64,000 nucleotides of DNA from Terriglobia bacterium. GTDB lineage: Bacteria; Acidobacteriota; Terriglobia; Bryobacterales; UBA6623. Below, one piece after another: positions 45,474 through 54,779 of this stretch. Each line of letters opens with the position of its first letter. Positions within the stretch are counted from its first letter, which is position 1. The stretch is from contig VXRL01000041.1 of NCBI GenBank assembly GCA_009838515.1, forward strand, positions 86,571 through 150,570, written 5' to 3'. The notes below the pieces were generated by a model. That model saw only the letters and a program-made list of their open reading frames with translations, ran no database searches and was not told the DNA's origin. The position numbers were made by a program, and so were the translations under genes.

Positions 45474-46466
45474 CTACGCCGCGCCGCTTGATCGCAGGTA
45501 GGCGATGGTGTCCCGCAATGTCGCCTCGGTTGGCCGCGTCTCGAGTCCCAGCTCTCGCCGCGCCTTGGCGGCATCGCAGTACCAGAACAGCGATGACATG
45601 CGGATCGTGGCGTCGTCCAGTTCAAAGTTCTTGCCCACAAGAGGGTATAGGCGCCGCAAGGCGGCGGCACCGAATCTGGCCACGGCCTCGCTTGGCTGCA
45701 AGCGCGGGCCAGACACGCCCGCCACGTGGGCGGTCTGGGCGATCCATTCCTTAAACGTCAGGTTCTCGCCGCCTAGCAGGTAGCGCTCGCCGACTGTGCC
45801 GGAGCGCATCGCGCTTGCGACCGCCGCTGCGGCGTCGCGGGCATCGATCAGGTTCAGCCCCCCGGTAGGGACGGCCTTGATCTGGCCCATCAGGAACAGG
45901 CGCACGTCATTAGTCGATGAGCGCCGGTCGTCGCCAGGGCCGAGCAGCAGGCTGGGATTGACGATCACGAGCGGCAGTTCTCGGTGTTGGCAGTACCACA
46001 GGGCCTGCTTCTCTTGGTAGATCTTGCTCAGGTAGTACGGCCATGGATGTACTACTGCCTGCTTGTAGCCGGATTCCTCGGTGTGTACGACGGGCTCGCG
46101 GCTCACCGCCACTGTGCCGGAGGTCGTGGTGACCACGCAGCGGCGCGGGCCGTGCTTGACCAGGGCCTCGCACACATTGCGCGTGCCGTCGACGTGGGTG
46201 CGGTACATGCCCCAGTGGTCGGACGGCGAACGGTTCACGACGCCGGCCAGATGATAGACCTCGTCGCAGCCCGCTACAGCCGAATCCACATCGCGAGGGT
46301 CGGTGATGTCGCCCAGCACGCTGTCGACCCGGCCGTCGCCATCGCCAGGAAACGGAGTCCGGCTGAAGGCGCGGACCTGCAGCCCGGGGTCACGTTCCAG
46401 CAGGTGCTGGATCAAGTGCTTGCCGAGGAATCCGCTGGCCCCGGTGACTAGGACTGTATGCATCAA
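45474..46466 (-). CDS. NAD-dependent epimerase/dehydratase (HpnA/dihydroflavonol-reductase-like)
   Basis: 330 residues. Rossmann start VLVTGASGFLGKHLIQHLL, the catalytic triad's Y-x-x-x-K in PYYLSKIYQEK, and VVTTTSGTVAVS. Similar to extended SDRs of the dihydroflavonol-4-reductase/HpnA type, the hopanoid-associated sugar epimerase. Because hopanoid genes occur at the left end of the window a HpnA role is possible, but the gene is not clustered with them, so the symbol is withheld. First gene of the run with the 71-residue protein and lipid kinase. Confidence 0.85.
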   Translation of the reverse strand: MMHTVLVTGASGFLGKHLIQHLLERDPGLQVRAFSRTPFPGDGDGRVDSVLGDITDPRDVDSAVAGCDEVYHLAGVVNRSPSDHWGMYRTHVDGTRNVCEALVKHGPRRCVVTTTSGTVAVSREPVVHTEESGYKQAVVHPWPYYLSKIYQEKQALWYCQHRELPLVIVNPSLLLGPGDDRRSSTNDVRLFLMGQIKAVPTGGLNLIDARDAAAAVASAMRSGTVGERYLLGGENLTFKEWIAQTAHVAGVSGPRLQPSEAVARFGAAALRRLYPLVGKNFELDDATIRMSSLFWYCDAAKARRELGLETRPTEATLRDTIAYLRSSGAA

Positions 46467-46619
46467 TCCGCGCTTGGGTTGCCAGCGGAGGCAGCCACAC
46501 GTCCGTAGAAGGCCGCGAGAACCGACTCAAGCTGGCCGGGGCCTCACGAGACAACTCATGATACACGGGCGCGAAGGCCGGGGTGCGGCAGTCAGCACGG
46601 CCCCGGCCGGCCGGCGCGT

Positions 46620-47462
46620 TTAGCTGCGGCTCCTGCGGATCGGGTTCTTCAGCACGCCAATGCCGGAAACCTCTACTTCGCAGATGTCACCGTGCTTCAT
46701 GGCGCTGGTCGAGCCTGGCGTTCCAGTGAAGATCGAGTCTCCGGGCTGCAGGGTCACGTACTGGCTGATGAAGCTCACGATCTTTTCCGGCCCGAACAGC
46801 AAGTCGCTAATCTTTTGCTGCTGCTTGACTTCGCCGTTTAGGCGCAAGGTGATCTCGGACTCCATGTAGTCGAGCCCGCTGACGATCCACGGTCCCATTG
46901 GTCCGAAGGTATCGCAGCCCTTGCCGCGCCACCACTGCAGGTCGCCGCCCTGCCAGTCGCGTTCCGACACATCGTTTCCGCAGGTGTAGCCGAGGATATG
47001 GTCTGCCGCCTCGCTTTCCGAGATCCGCCTTGCCCGCTTGCCCACCACGATTACGAACTCCGCTTCGTAGTGCGTGTTCTTGGAGCCTGGCGGGATCACG
47101 ATCGGATCACCCGGATTCTGCAGCGAGGTGGTCGGCTTATAGAAGATCTCCGGGTTGGCTGGCTCGGGTCGGCCCGCAAGGTGACTCTTGTAGTTCAGGC
47201 CCACGGCGAACACCTTGGGAGAGCGTACCGGATAGAGCAGCTTCACGTCGGAGAGGGCGACCTTGTCGCCCTTGCGCTTCTTGGTCTTGAGCACGGTGTC
47301 CTCGAGCGGATAGATCGTGTCATCCTCGAGTTCGCCATAGGCTTGCTTGTTTCCATGGCGGTAGCGCACATACTTGGCGCTGTGGTTGTCGGCTCTCAGT
47401 CCGGGAATTGCGATCGAGGCAACGGCCGCGCCGGCCATAAGGTCGCGTCTGGTGATGGACAT
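46620..47462 (-). CDS. Fumarylacetoacetate-hydrolase-family protein with Tat-type leader
   Basis: 280 residues. Leader MSITRRDLMAGAAVASIAIP with a twin-arginine motif, then the FAH fold: VFAVGLNYKSHL, EIFYKPTTSLQNPGDPIVIP and the metal-binding EAEFVIVVGKRARR and GNDVSERDWQ. Family members hydrolyse or decarboxylate acylpyruvates and are normally cytoplasmic, so the leader is unusual. Divergent from the haem gene at 47587. Confidence 0.88.
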   Translation of the reverse strand: MSITRRDLMAGAAVASIAIPGLRADNHSAKYVRYRHGNKQAYGELEDDTIYPLEDTVLKTKKRKGDKVALSDVKLLYPVRSPKVFAVGLNYKSHLAGRPEPANPEIFYKPTTSLQNPGDPIVIPPGSKNTHYEAEFVIVVGKRARRISESEAADHILGYTCGNDVSERDWQGGDLQWWRGKGCDTFGPMGPWIVSGLDYMESEITLRLNGEVKQQQKISDLLFGPEKIVSFISQYVTLQPGDSIFTGTPGSTSAMKHGDICEVEVSGIGVLKNPIRRSRS

Positions 47463-47586
47463 TCGAATGCCCTCCTCTACGGAAATGGTAGCACCGCGCG
47501 AAACAGTTCATTCCGTCTGTCTTGCGAATCGACGGTCTCGTCGCGCTCGTCTCGGACGTGAGCAGGAAACGGTGGGGTCGTTTCCG

Positions 47587-49980
47587 ATGGCGATAACATT
47601 GTCAGCGATGCGCCCGCACCCGCTGGCGCTCCTCGGAGCGTACATCGTCGCCGCACCGGGCGGGCTTGACGCTGCGCCGGGACTCGTTTCTGAGAGCGCC
47701 GGAATCACGCTGGAACGTCCGACGCCACACCTATACCTAGCTGCGGGCGAGGGATTCGCGCCGCTTTCCTCGAGTGCGGACATCGAGTTCGGAGGGCAGA
47801 TCTTGATACCCCGCGCGGGCGCGCACCGCTTCTTCCATGCGGCGGGGACACTGCGGATCGATGGCCAGGCGATCGGTTCCGGAAGCGTGCACCTCGAAGC
47901 TGGACGGCATGCGTTCGAGTTTCGCTCGCAGCGGCAGGCAGGCCCCCTGCGTGTCTGGCTGGAGTGGGAGGGGCCGGGATTCGCCCGGGAGCCCATCCCG
48001 CCTAGGTTTTTCTCGCACGAGGCGGGAGGTGCGGGGGGGCCCGACGGCCGGGCGCTGTTTGAAGAGCTAGGCTGCTCGAATTGCCACCTCTCCGAGTCAC
48101 GCTCGATCGCTCGCTGGCCGGGGCCGGTTCTCACAGGCTTGGGAGGGCGGGTCAAGCCAGCTTGGATCCGGCATTGGTTGGATGCGCCGGAGAACTTCCG
48201 TCCCTGGGCGACGATGCCGCAGATGCTCTCCGAGACCGAGCGCGGCGATGCCGCTGCATTCCTTGCGTCGTTGGGAGGCGATCCGATCCCCGAGCCCAGC
48301 TTCGGCGAGCACCACTCCCGGCGCGGGCGAACCACCTTCCAATCGTTCGGCTGCACGGCCTGCCACACAGGCGAACTCGCCCTCGCCGGCCTTGGCTCCA
48401 AGATGGCCGTCGGACGGCTGCAGGAGTTCCTCCTCGCCCCCTTGCGGTACGCCCCGGCCGGGCGCATGCCGTCGTTTCACCTCAGTTCCGACGAAGCCCT
48501 CGACCTTGCTGCGTACCTTGGGTTGTCAACCAACGCGGCGTTCGAACGCCCTGTTGCCAGTGGTGATATCGATCGAGGGCGGGGACTCGTTCAAACGGCT
48601 GGTTGCTTGGCATGCCACGCCTTGGAAGGCCTGCAGGCCAAGCACGCTGCCCCCAAATTGGCGGTGTTGAACTCCAGTCAGGGCTGCTTGTCCGAAGCTG
48701 GCTCGACCCGAGCTCCGCGTTACCGGCTGGCGGCCGGGCAGCGGGATGCGCTGCGGGGTTTCATCGACAGCTACCGGCGCGCTCCCGACAGGGTGGCGGC
48801 GCCGACCTTCGACCTGCAGCGGCGCATGCGGCAGCTGCGCTGTCACGGCTGTCACGAAATCGACGGACGGGAACCGACAGGCGTGATCGCCGAGGACGCA
48901 CCGCCGCTGACTGGCATCGGGCGGAAACTGAGGGCGCCTTGGATAGAGCGCGTGATCAGTTCCAAGGAGGTCTCGCTGGACTGGCAAGAACTGCGCATGC
49001 CGAACTACGGCGCGACCCACGCGGCGTGGCTTGCCTCGGCCCTTGCCAAGTCGGCCGGCGTGAACCCGCGAGAAGCGCCGACGGCTTCGCCGGCCGGCGA
49101 TCGGCAAAGCGGCCACGACTTGCTCGGCGTCAGCGCGGAAAGGTCTGGCATGGGTTGTATCGGCTGCCACGGATGGCAGGAGTTCCCGTCACTGGGTGAG
49201 AACGGACCGAACCTGTTCGAGGTCGGGCGGCGCTTGCGTTATCCGTGGTTCGAGCGCTGGATGCGCCAGCCCGCCCGAATTCTCGAGGGCACCTCAATGC
49301 CCAGCTATTTCGCGGACACCGCCGATCCGGCCAGTGCGCTCGCCATCGCGAACCTCTGGGCGGCCTTCCGGTCTGCCGCCGACCTCCCTCCGCCGTTCGG
49401 GTTTCGGCTCGCTGACGCGCCGCGGGGCGGGGAAACCAGGCCCGTCCCCGTCGACCGGGCGGTCGTGATCCGGTGGGACATGCCCGAGGCGAGCCCGGCA
49501 GCGATCGCCGTCGGGTTGCCAGGCGGGGTGTCGTATTGCTTCGATGCAGGCGAGTCGAGGCTGCGCTACGCGTGGCGCGGGGGCTTCGTGGACATGACGC
49601 GGACGCTGCTCAGCAAGAAGAACCGCCGGACCAATCTGACGGAAACCGCCGAGATCGTCGGACAGATATTCTTTCGCGAAGGACCGGCTCCCATCCGCGT
49701 CGGAGACCGCGAGCGGATCCCGCAGAGACAATTTCGAGGGTACCGGTTGGTGGATTCGCTCCCGGAGTTTCACTACCGCCTCGATGGCGTGGACGTCTAC
49801 GAGCTGATCGCCCCCATCGAGAGCGGTATCGTACGGCGGTTCCGGATCGGGGATGTCTCGCAGCCCATGTGGTTCGTGGCCAGCGAGGCGGAGGGCGTGC
49901 AGATCGAATCCAGCCTGCGTGGTGCCCAGATTCCGCGGGGCGCGGATGTGCGATTCGAGGTCAGCGTTGTCGCTCGCTAG
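47587..49980 (+). CDS. Exported multihaem c-type cytochrome with N-terminal PA14-like domain
   Basis: 797 residues from ATG 47587, the likely signal-peptide start (MRPHPLALLGAYIVAAPGG follows at 47608, an alternative). The N-terminal 35-150 region is a PA14-like beta domain (LRIDGQAIGSGSVHLEAG). Five CxxCH haem motifs follow: CSNCH, CTACH, CLACH, CHGCH and CIGCH. The C-terminal third is haem-free. A predicted periplasmic electron carrier; it overlaps the next gene by 35 bases, so the two function together. Confidence 0.87.
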   Translation: MAITLSAMRPHPLALLGAYIVAAPGGLDAAPGLVSESAGITLERPTPHLYLAAGEGFAPLSSSADIEFGGQILIPRAGAHRFFHAAGTLRIDGQAIGSGSVHLEAGRHAFEFRSQRQAGPLRVWLEWEGPGFAREPIPPRFFSHEAGGAGGPDGRALFEELGCSNCHLSESRSIARWPGPVLTGLGGRVKPAWIRHWLDAPENFRPWATMPQMLSETERGDAAAFLASLGGDPIPEPSFGEHHSRRGRTTFQSFGCTACHTGELALAGLGSKMAVGRLQEFLLAPLRYAPAGRMPSFHLSSDEALDLAAYLGLSTNAAFERPVASGDIDRGRGLVQTAGCLACHALEGLQAKHAAPKLAVLNSSQGCLSEAGSTRAPRYRLAAGQRDALRGFIDSYRRAPDRVAAPTFDLQRRMRQLRCHGCHEIDGREPTGVIAEDAPPLTGIGRKLRAPWIERVISSKEVSLDWQELRMPNYGATHAAWLASALAKSAGVNPREAPTASPAGDRQSGHDLLGVSAERSGMGCIGCHGWQEFPSLGENGPNLFEVGRRLRYPWFERWMRQPARILEGTSMPSYFADTADPASALAIANLWAAFRSAADLPPPFGFRLADAPRGGETRPVPVDRAVVIRWDMPEASPAAIAVGLPGGVSYCFDAGESRLRYAWRGGFVDMTRTLLSKKNRRTNLTETAEIVGQIFFREGPAPIRVGDRERIPQRQFRGYRLVDSLPEFHYRLDGVDVYELIAPIESGIVRRFRIGDVSQPMWFVASEAEGVQIESSLRGAQIPRGADVRFEVSVVAR

Positions 49981-51490
49981 GCATCGCCGGATCGGGGCGG
50001 CGCTGGCGCTTGGCGCGCTGGGATGCGCTGCGGCGGGACGCGCACAAGTGCCGAGCAGCGCCTACAAGGTCGAGACCGTTGCCGGCCCCCGCGATGTCGC
50101 TGCGGAGGTCACGGCGGTAGAGTTCGGACACGATGGGAAGCTCTATGCCGCGTTTCGGCGGGGCTATATCTATTCCTTCGACGCTGGCTCCAGCCGGTGG
50201 CGTCGATTCGCCGAGGGCCTGCATACGCCTCTGGGCATCGCCAAGGGTGACAGGCCGGGCGAATTCCTGGTCGCGCAGGTTCCGGAACTGACGCGCGTTG
50301 CCGACACCGACGGTGATGGGGCGGCAGACCAGTTCGAGACCGTTTCCGACGGCTGGGGCCTGTCGGGGAACTACCACGAGTTCATTGCCGGCCCGGTTCG
50401 CGACACGGAGGGGAACCTGTACGTGTCGCTCGGCTTGGCCTCCGGCAACGCCGATCCGCGCCCGCCGGTCCGCGGGGAACTGACCCGCAGGCCGCGCCGG
50501 GCTGCCGATCCAGTGGAGGGCAAAGTGAACCGGGTCGGCCACTATTCGCCCGTGCCGTATCGGGGCTGTGCCCTGCAAATCTCTCCCGCAGGCTCTGTAC
50601 GAGCCTTTGCGTGCGGCTTCCGCCAGCCCAATGGGATCGTCGCCAGCCCTGCGGGAGACGTCTTCGTGGCCGACAACCAAGGTGGCTGGGTCGGCACTTC
50701 TCCTCTGCATCATGTCACCGACGGTGCCTTCCATGGCCACCCCGCGTCACTGCACTGGCATCCGGAGTTCTTGGGTGTCAACCCGGTCGAGGCCGATGTG
50801 GCTGAACTGGACCGCCGGCGCAAAAAGCCCGCGATCCTCTTCCCGCAGGGCGAGATGGGAGGGTCCACGGCCGGCCCCGCATTTGACCTGACAGGGGGTG
50901 CCTTTGGACCCTATGCGGGCCAGTTGTTCGTGGCGGAGTGGACGTATCCTCGTGTCTTGCGCGTGGACCTGCAGAGGGTACGGGGCGAGTACCAAGGGGC
51001 CGCGTTCCTGTTCGTCGAGGGCAACGGCTTGCGCATGGCCAACAACCGCCTCGCATTCTCGCCCGACGGGAGCAGCCTGTACGTGGCCCAGACCGCCCGG
51101 ATATGGGGTTCGACCGAGGGCTTGCAGCGCATCGTCTGGCAGGGCAGGGTGCCGCTGGACGTCTTGACCATGAAGCTGACCACGGGCGGCTTCGACCTGA
51201 CCTTCACCAAGCCCTTGGACGAGGAATCGGCGCGACAGGCGGCCAACTATTCCCTGACGCGGTACTACTACCGCTATCACGCGACCTACGGCTCGCCCAA
51301 GACCGAACTCACTCCCGTGAGGGTTTCGGGCGTTTCGGTGTCCGACGACGGATTGCGCGTATCCCTGGAGGTCTCGGACCTGCGAGAGGGCTGGCTCTAC
51401 GACCTGCGGCCGTCCGGCATCTACGGCCGTGATGGGGAGCCGCTCGCGACGACGATTGCAGCGTATACGCTGAACCGCTTAGTGGACTGA
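49946..51490 (+). CDS. Exported sorbosone/glucose dehydrogenase-like beta-propeller
   Basis: 514 residues from ATG 49946, overlapping the cytochrome gene by 35 bases; the leader is SLARHRRIGAALALGALGCAAAGRAQ. The propeller carries TAVEFGHDGKLYAAFRRG, TPLGIAKGDRPGEFLVAQ and SGNYHEFIAGPVRD, as in PQQ-type soluble dehydrogenases and the associated membrane-bound dehydrogenase domain. An electron path to the multihaem partner is plausible. Ends 12 bases inside the oppositely oriented DUF1080 gene. Confidence 0.85.
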   Translation: MCDSRSALSLARHRRIGAALALGALGCAAAGRAQVPSSAYKVETVAGPRDVAAEVTAVEFGHDGKLYAAFRRGYIYSFDAGSSRWRRFAEGLHTPLGIAKGDRPGEFLVAQVPELTRVADTDGDGAADQFETVSDGWGLSGNYHEFIAGPVRDTEGNLYVSLGLASGNADPRPPVRGELTRRPRRAADPVEGKVNRVGHYSPVPYRGCALQISPAGSVRAFACGFRQPNGIVASPAGDVFVADNQGGWVGTSPLHHVTDGAFHGHPASLHWHPEFLGVNPVEADVAELDRRRKKPAILFPQGEMGGSTAGPAFDLTGGAFGPYAGQLFVAEWTYPRVLRVDLQRVRGEYQGAAFLFVEGNGLRMANNRLAFSPDGSSLYVAQTARIWGSTEGLQRIVWQGRVPLDVLTMKLTTGGFDLTFTKPLDEESARQAANYSLTRYYYRYHATYGSPKTELTPVRVSGVSVSDDGLRVSLEVSDLREGWLYDLRPSGIYGRDGEPLATTIAAYTLNRLVD

Positions 51491-52168
51491 AGCCTCCGCA
51501 TTCGGCGTTGGCCCGCCGCCGAGCGCGCGGATGCGAATGTTGCGAAACTCCACGCGCATCGGTTCGCCGCGATGCAGCTGCATGGCCAGCACGCCAGTCA
51601 GCGCACCCGGATCGAGCACATCGTTGGTGACCGTGCCGTTGACGCTGATGCGGATGCGATAGCCCTCGCAGTGAATCTCGATCCGATTCCAGCCGGTCCC
51701 CACGACATGTTCGGCGCGGTCTTGCCAGCCGTCGAGGATGAGCCCGCGGGGCAGGCCCTCCCCGTGCAGGTTGCCCCAGCCCTTGCCGGAGGCGAAATCC
51801 GCCTGGTAGCCGCGCACTGTCCAGCCTCCGGATCGCTCGCTGCGAAACTGCATCCCGCTGTTGCCGTTGCGCAGCTTGACCTCGAAGCGCAGCACGAAGT
51901 CGCCGAACTGCCGCTCGGACACCAAGAACGAGTTCGCGCTCAGAGGCCGCCCGTCGGTGCTCCCGACGATCGAGCCGCCTGCTACGCTCCACAGCCCCGG
52001 GTCGCCGTCCCAGCCGCTCAGGTCCGAACCGTTGAACAGCGGCACGAAGCCGTCCGCGACTTCTCTGCGAGTCAAGTCGGAGGCGGTGACCGGCGAGGCC
52101 AGCGCGAGCGTCGCCAGCAGTAGGTAGGCGATCCCGAGCGAGCGCCGCTTGCCCAGCTGAGGATTCAT
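51479..52168 (-). CDS. DUF1080 (3-keto-disaccharide hydrolase) domain protein, exported
   Basis: About 229 residues from ATG 52168, chosen because it follows the prfA stop at 52173 and gives signal peptide SLGIAYLLLATLALASPVTAS. The lectin-like fold is marked by DGFVPLFNGSDLSGWDGD, GGSIVGSTDG and FGDFVLRFEVKLRNGNSGMQFRS. DUF1080 domains bind or hydrolyse modified glycosides and are abundant in Planctomycetota and Acidobacteriota. It overlaps the 3' end of the sorbosone gene by 12 bases in convergent orientation. Confidence 0.92.
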   Translation of the reverse strand: MNPQLGKRRSLGIAYLLLATLALASPVTASDLTRREVADGFVPLFNGSDLSGWDGDPGLWSVAGGSIVGSTDGRPLSANSFLVSERQFGDFVLRFEVKLRNGNSGMQFRSERSGGWTVRGYQADFASGKGWGNLHGEGLPRGLILDGWQDRAEHVVGTGWNRIEIHCEGYRIRISVNGTVTNDVLDPGALTGVLAMQLHRGEPMRVEFRNIRIRALGGGPTPNAEASVH

Positions 52169-52172
52169 CGGA

Positions 52173-53249
52173 TCAAGCAGCCTGCGCCGCCAACTCATCG
52201 GCCTGCTGGGCAGTCGTGAGCGGCTCGATCAGAACGTCCAGATCGCCGTCCAAGACTTGGGTGAGCTGGTGGACCTTCAGGCCGATCCGGTGGTCGGTGA
52301 TTCGCATTTCCGGGAAATTGTAGGTGCGGATCTTCTCCGAGCGGTCACCGCTGCGGACCATGGCCCGGCGCTGCTGGGCCTGCTCGGAGTGCTGTTTCTG
52401 GCGCTCGATCTCGTACAGCCGCGAGCGCAGAACCTGCAGCGCCTTCTTGCGGTTCTTGATCTGGGACTTCTCGTCTTGGCACGTTACCACCAGGCCGGTG
52501 GGCAGGTGCGTGATGCGGACCGCCGAGTATGTGGTGTTTACGGACTGCCCTCCCGGACCGGACGAGCAGTACGTGTCGACCCGTAGCTCGGTCTCGTCCA
52601 CTTGCACATCGACTTCGTCGGCTTCTGGCAGCACCGCCACGGTCACGGCAGAGGTGTGCACTCGGCCTTGAGACTCGGTCTTCGGCACGCGCTGCACGCG
52701 ATGCACGCCGCTCTCGTACTTCAGGCGCGAGTACACGCGCGGTCCCTTGACCAGCGCGATCAGCTCCTTGATCCCACCAGCCTCCGAATCGTTGCGCGTG
52801 GTGACCTCGATGCTCCAAGCGTGGCCCTCGGCATACTTGCAGTACATGCGGAAGATCTCGGCCGCGAACAGCGTGGCTTCGTCGCCTCCGGTGCCGGCCC
52901 GGATCTCCAGCACGGCCCCTTTCTCGTCGGCCGGGTCGACCGGCAGCAGAAGGATGCGGATCTCGTCGGCGAGCCGGTCCCGATCCTCGGTCAGGCTCTC
53001 GATCTCCTCGGCCGCCATCTCGACCATTTCGGGATCGGACTCGTCGAGCAAGTCACGAGCCTCGTTGATCTGGGAGACGACGCGCTTCCACAAGCGATAC
53101 TTCTCAACCACTTCGGCGATTGAGGAGTGCTGCTTGGCGAACTGCTGGTAAGCCTGCTGGTCCGCCAGCAGTGCAGGGTCGGCGAGCTTCGAGGACAGTT
53201 CCTCGAAGCGCGCTTCGACCTCTCCGATGCTTTTTTCCCAGCTCATCAC
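52173..53249 (-). CDS. prfA: Peptide chain release factor 1 (RF1)
   Basis: 358 residues. The catalytic GGQ is in SSGPGGQSVNTTYSAVRITH, and the stop-reading region has VQRVPKTESQGRVHTSAV, fitting the RF1 P-x-T tripeptide (here P-K-T). RF1 reads UAA and UAG, not UGA, so it does not compete for the selenocysteine codons in this window. Downstream of DUF1385 on the same strand by 85 bases, the usual arrangement in many bacteria. prmC is not visible downstream. Confidence 0.97.
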   Translation of the reverse strand: MMSWEKSIGEVEARFEELSSKLADPALLADQQAYQQFAKQHSSIAEVVEKYRLWKRVVSQINEARDLLDESDPEMVEMAAEEIESLTEDRDRLADEIRILLLPVDPADEKGAVLEIRAGTGGDEATLFAAEIFRMYCKYAEGHAWSIEVTTRNDSEAGGIKELIALVKGPRVYSRLKYESGVHRVQRVPKTESQGRVHTSAVTVAVLPEADEVDVQVDETELRVDTYCSSGPGGQSVNTTYSAVRITHLPTGLVVTCQDEKSQIKNRKKALQVLRSRLYEIERQKQHSEQAQQRRAMVRSGDRSEKIRTYNFPEMRITDHRIGLKVHQLTQVLDGDLDVLIEPLTTAQQADELAAQAA

Positions 53250-53334
53250 TCCTCTCCGGCAGCCGTTTTCTTGTCAACCCCTTGGCAGCCGCTGCACCCT
53301 CGGCGCCGGCGGCACAACGCACCTGCTCGGACCG

Positions 53335-54321
53335 CTAAGCGACGACCGGACTACCGCCCGCACGGCGCTCGAACTCGAAAGCGGTCGTCAGGGCGTGGAT
53401 GGCGACTTCGACCTGGCTGTTGTCTGGCTGCTTGGTCGTGATCCGTTGCAGCCACAGTCCCGGGCGGGCCATCAGCATGAAGACTCCGCGTTGGTGCTTG
53501 GCGGTGTAGCGGATGATCTCGAAGCTGATGCCAGCGATCAACGGCAGCAGCGCGACGCGGGCCGCGAACGGTCCGATGAAGCCCTCGAACGGCACCAACG
53601 CGTAGATCGCGATCGCGACCAGCATGACGACCATCAGGAAGCTGGTGCCGCAGCGCGGATGCAAGGTCGTGAATCGCTGGGCGTTCTCGATCGAAAGCTC
53701 TTGACCGGACTCATAGTTGTAGACCACCTTGTGCTCGGCCCCGTGGTACTCGAATACCCTGCGGATGTCCTTCATCTGCGAAATTGCGAGCAGAAAGCTG
53801 AGAAAGATCGCGATGCGAATGGCGCCTTCAACAAAACTGAAGCCCACTTGGTTGTCGAGGGCCGGCAGCCACCCCTGCAGCTGATTCGTAGCCAGCAGGG
53901 GCACTAGCTTGTACATCACGATGAAGAAGCCGACCGAGAAGGCGATGTTGAGCCCTAGGACCCAGCCGGGCAGCTCCTCGCTCTTGCTGCGGTCGTCGGC
54001 GTCCTCGCTTTCAGCCGCTTGGCTCGCCGAGAAGTTCAGAGCCTTCATGCCCAAGGTCATCGACTGGCCGAGGATGCCGCAGCCCCTCACTAAGGGCAGG
54101 GCCCAGAAGCGGCTGCGCTGCGACAGGCGCGTGGCGGTCTCTTCCTTGGTCGTGATGTCGCCGCTCGGCTTGCGCACAGCCACGCAATAGGATTGCGGGG
54201 TGCGCATCATCACGCCCTCCATCACCGCCTGGCCCCCGATCAGGGGGTCTCCGTCACTGTTGAAGGCGGGCCAGAGGGTGCCGCCCGCGAACAGTCTTGC
54301 GAATCCGTTGAGTCCTCGCAT
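53335..54321 (-). CDS. DUF1385 membrane protein
   Basis: 328 residues from ATG 54321, chosen because the family signature GGQAVMEGVMMR follows soon after; extra upstream frame is not family-like. Several transmembrane segments (for example GLNIAFSVGFFIVMYKLVPLL, IAIFLSFLLAI). DUF1385 often precedes prfA in Firmicutes and Acidobacteriota. Function is not known. Conserved HPRCGTSFL lies near the C-terminus. Confidence 0.93.
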   Translation of the reverse strand: MRGLNGFARLFAGGTLWPAFNSDGDPLIGGQAVMEGVMMRTPQSYCVAVRKPSGDITTKEETATRLSQRSRFWALPLVRGCGILGQSMTLGMKALNFSASQAAESEDADDRSKSEELPGWVLGLNIAFSVGFFIVMYKLVPLLATNQLQGWLPALDNQVGFSFVEGAIRIAIFLSFLLAISQMKDIRRVFEYHGAEHKVVYNYESGQELSIENAQRFTTLHPRCGTSFLMVVMLVAIAIYALVPFEGFIGPFAARVALLPLIAGISFEIIRYTAKHQRGVFMLMARPGLWLQRITTKQPDNSQVEVAIHALTTAFEFERRAGGSPVVA

Positions 54322-54383
54322 GGTCTGGTCCTCGGGCAGCCGGACCGAAGCCTCGATCCTCCCGTTTAGGATACACTGGCACC

Positions 54384-54755
54384 ATGCTGGGCAGGTTCTG
54401 GTCACGCTTGCGTCCGGCTGTGTTCTGGGAGTTCCGGCGGGGCTCATGGCAGTACGACATCATCGTGGCCCTGATCTTGGCCTTCATATTCCTCACCCCA
54501 CCCGCACTGTTCAATGATCGGGCTAGCGAGCCCGTCGTCCACGAGGTCGAGCACCCTGCGACCGATGCCCGGGTGTTCTGGATCGATCCGGGGGCGTTGG
54601 ACCGCGCCGACCCCGAAGGTGCCAGCGAGCGCTTGCAGTACCTCTTGGCCGCCTATAGCGGGGAAGCCCTGCGCATCGTTTCGACCGAACCGGCTACGGA
54701 CGCCGCTGGGAACGTCCAGGCCTACCTGGTCTTCGCGCAGCCCGCGGGCGAGTAG
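54384..54755 (+). CDS. Small single-pass membrane protein
   Basis: 123 residues. N-terminal WEFRRGSWQYDIIVALILAFIFLTPPALF contains a single membrane-spanning segment; the C-terminal part is periplasmic or extracytoplasmic and acidic, ending VFAQPAGE. The FWEFRRGSWQYDI block is strongly patterned, suggesting conservation, but I do not recognise a named family. Divergent from DUF1385 and 24 bases ahead of the LolA-like gene, probably one unit. Confidence 0.75.
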   Translation: MLGRFWSRLRPAVFWEFRRGSWQYDIIVALILAFIFLTPPALFNDRASEPVVHEVEHPATDARVFWIDPGALDRADPEGASERLQYLLAAYSGEALRIVSTEPATDAAGNVQAYLVFAQPAGE

Positions 54756-54779
54756 CGTCCGCTCCAGGGGCTGACAGGC

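Noticed and set aside
53335..54447. Long N-terminal extension of DUF1385
   Set aside because: Residues before the GGQAVMEG-proximal Met (54321) are not family-like and overlap the divergent gene; the shorter start is used.
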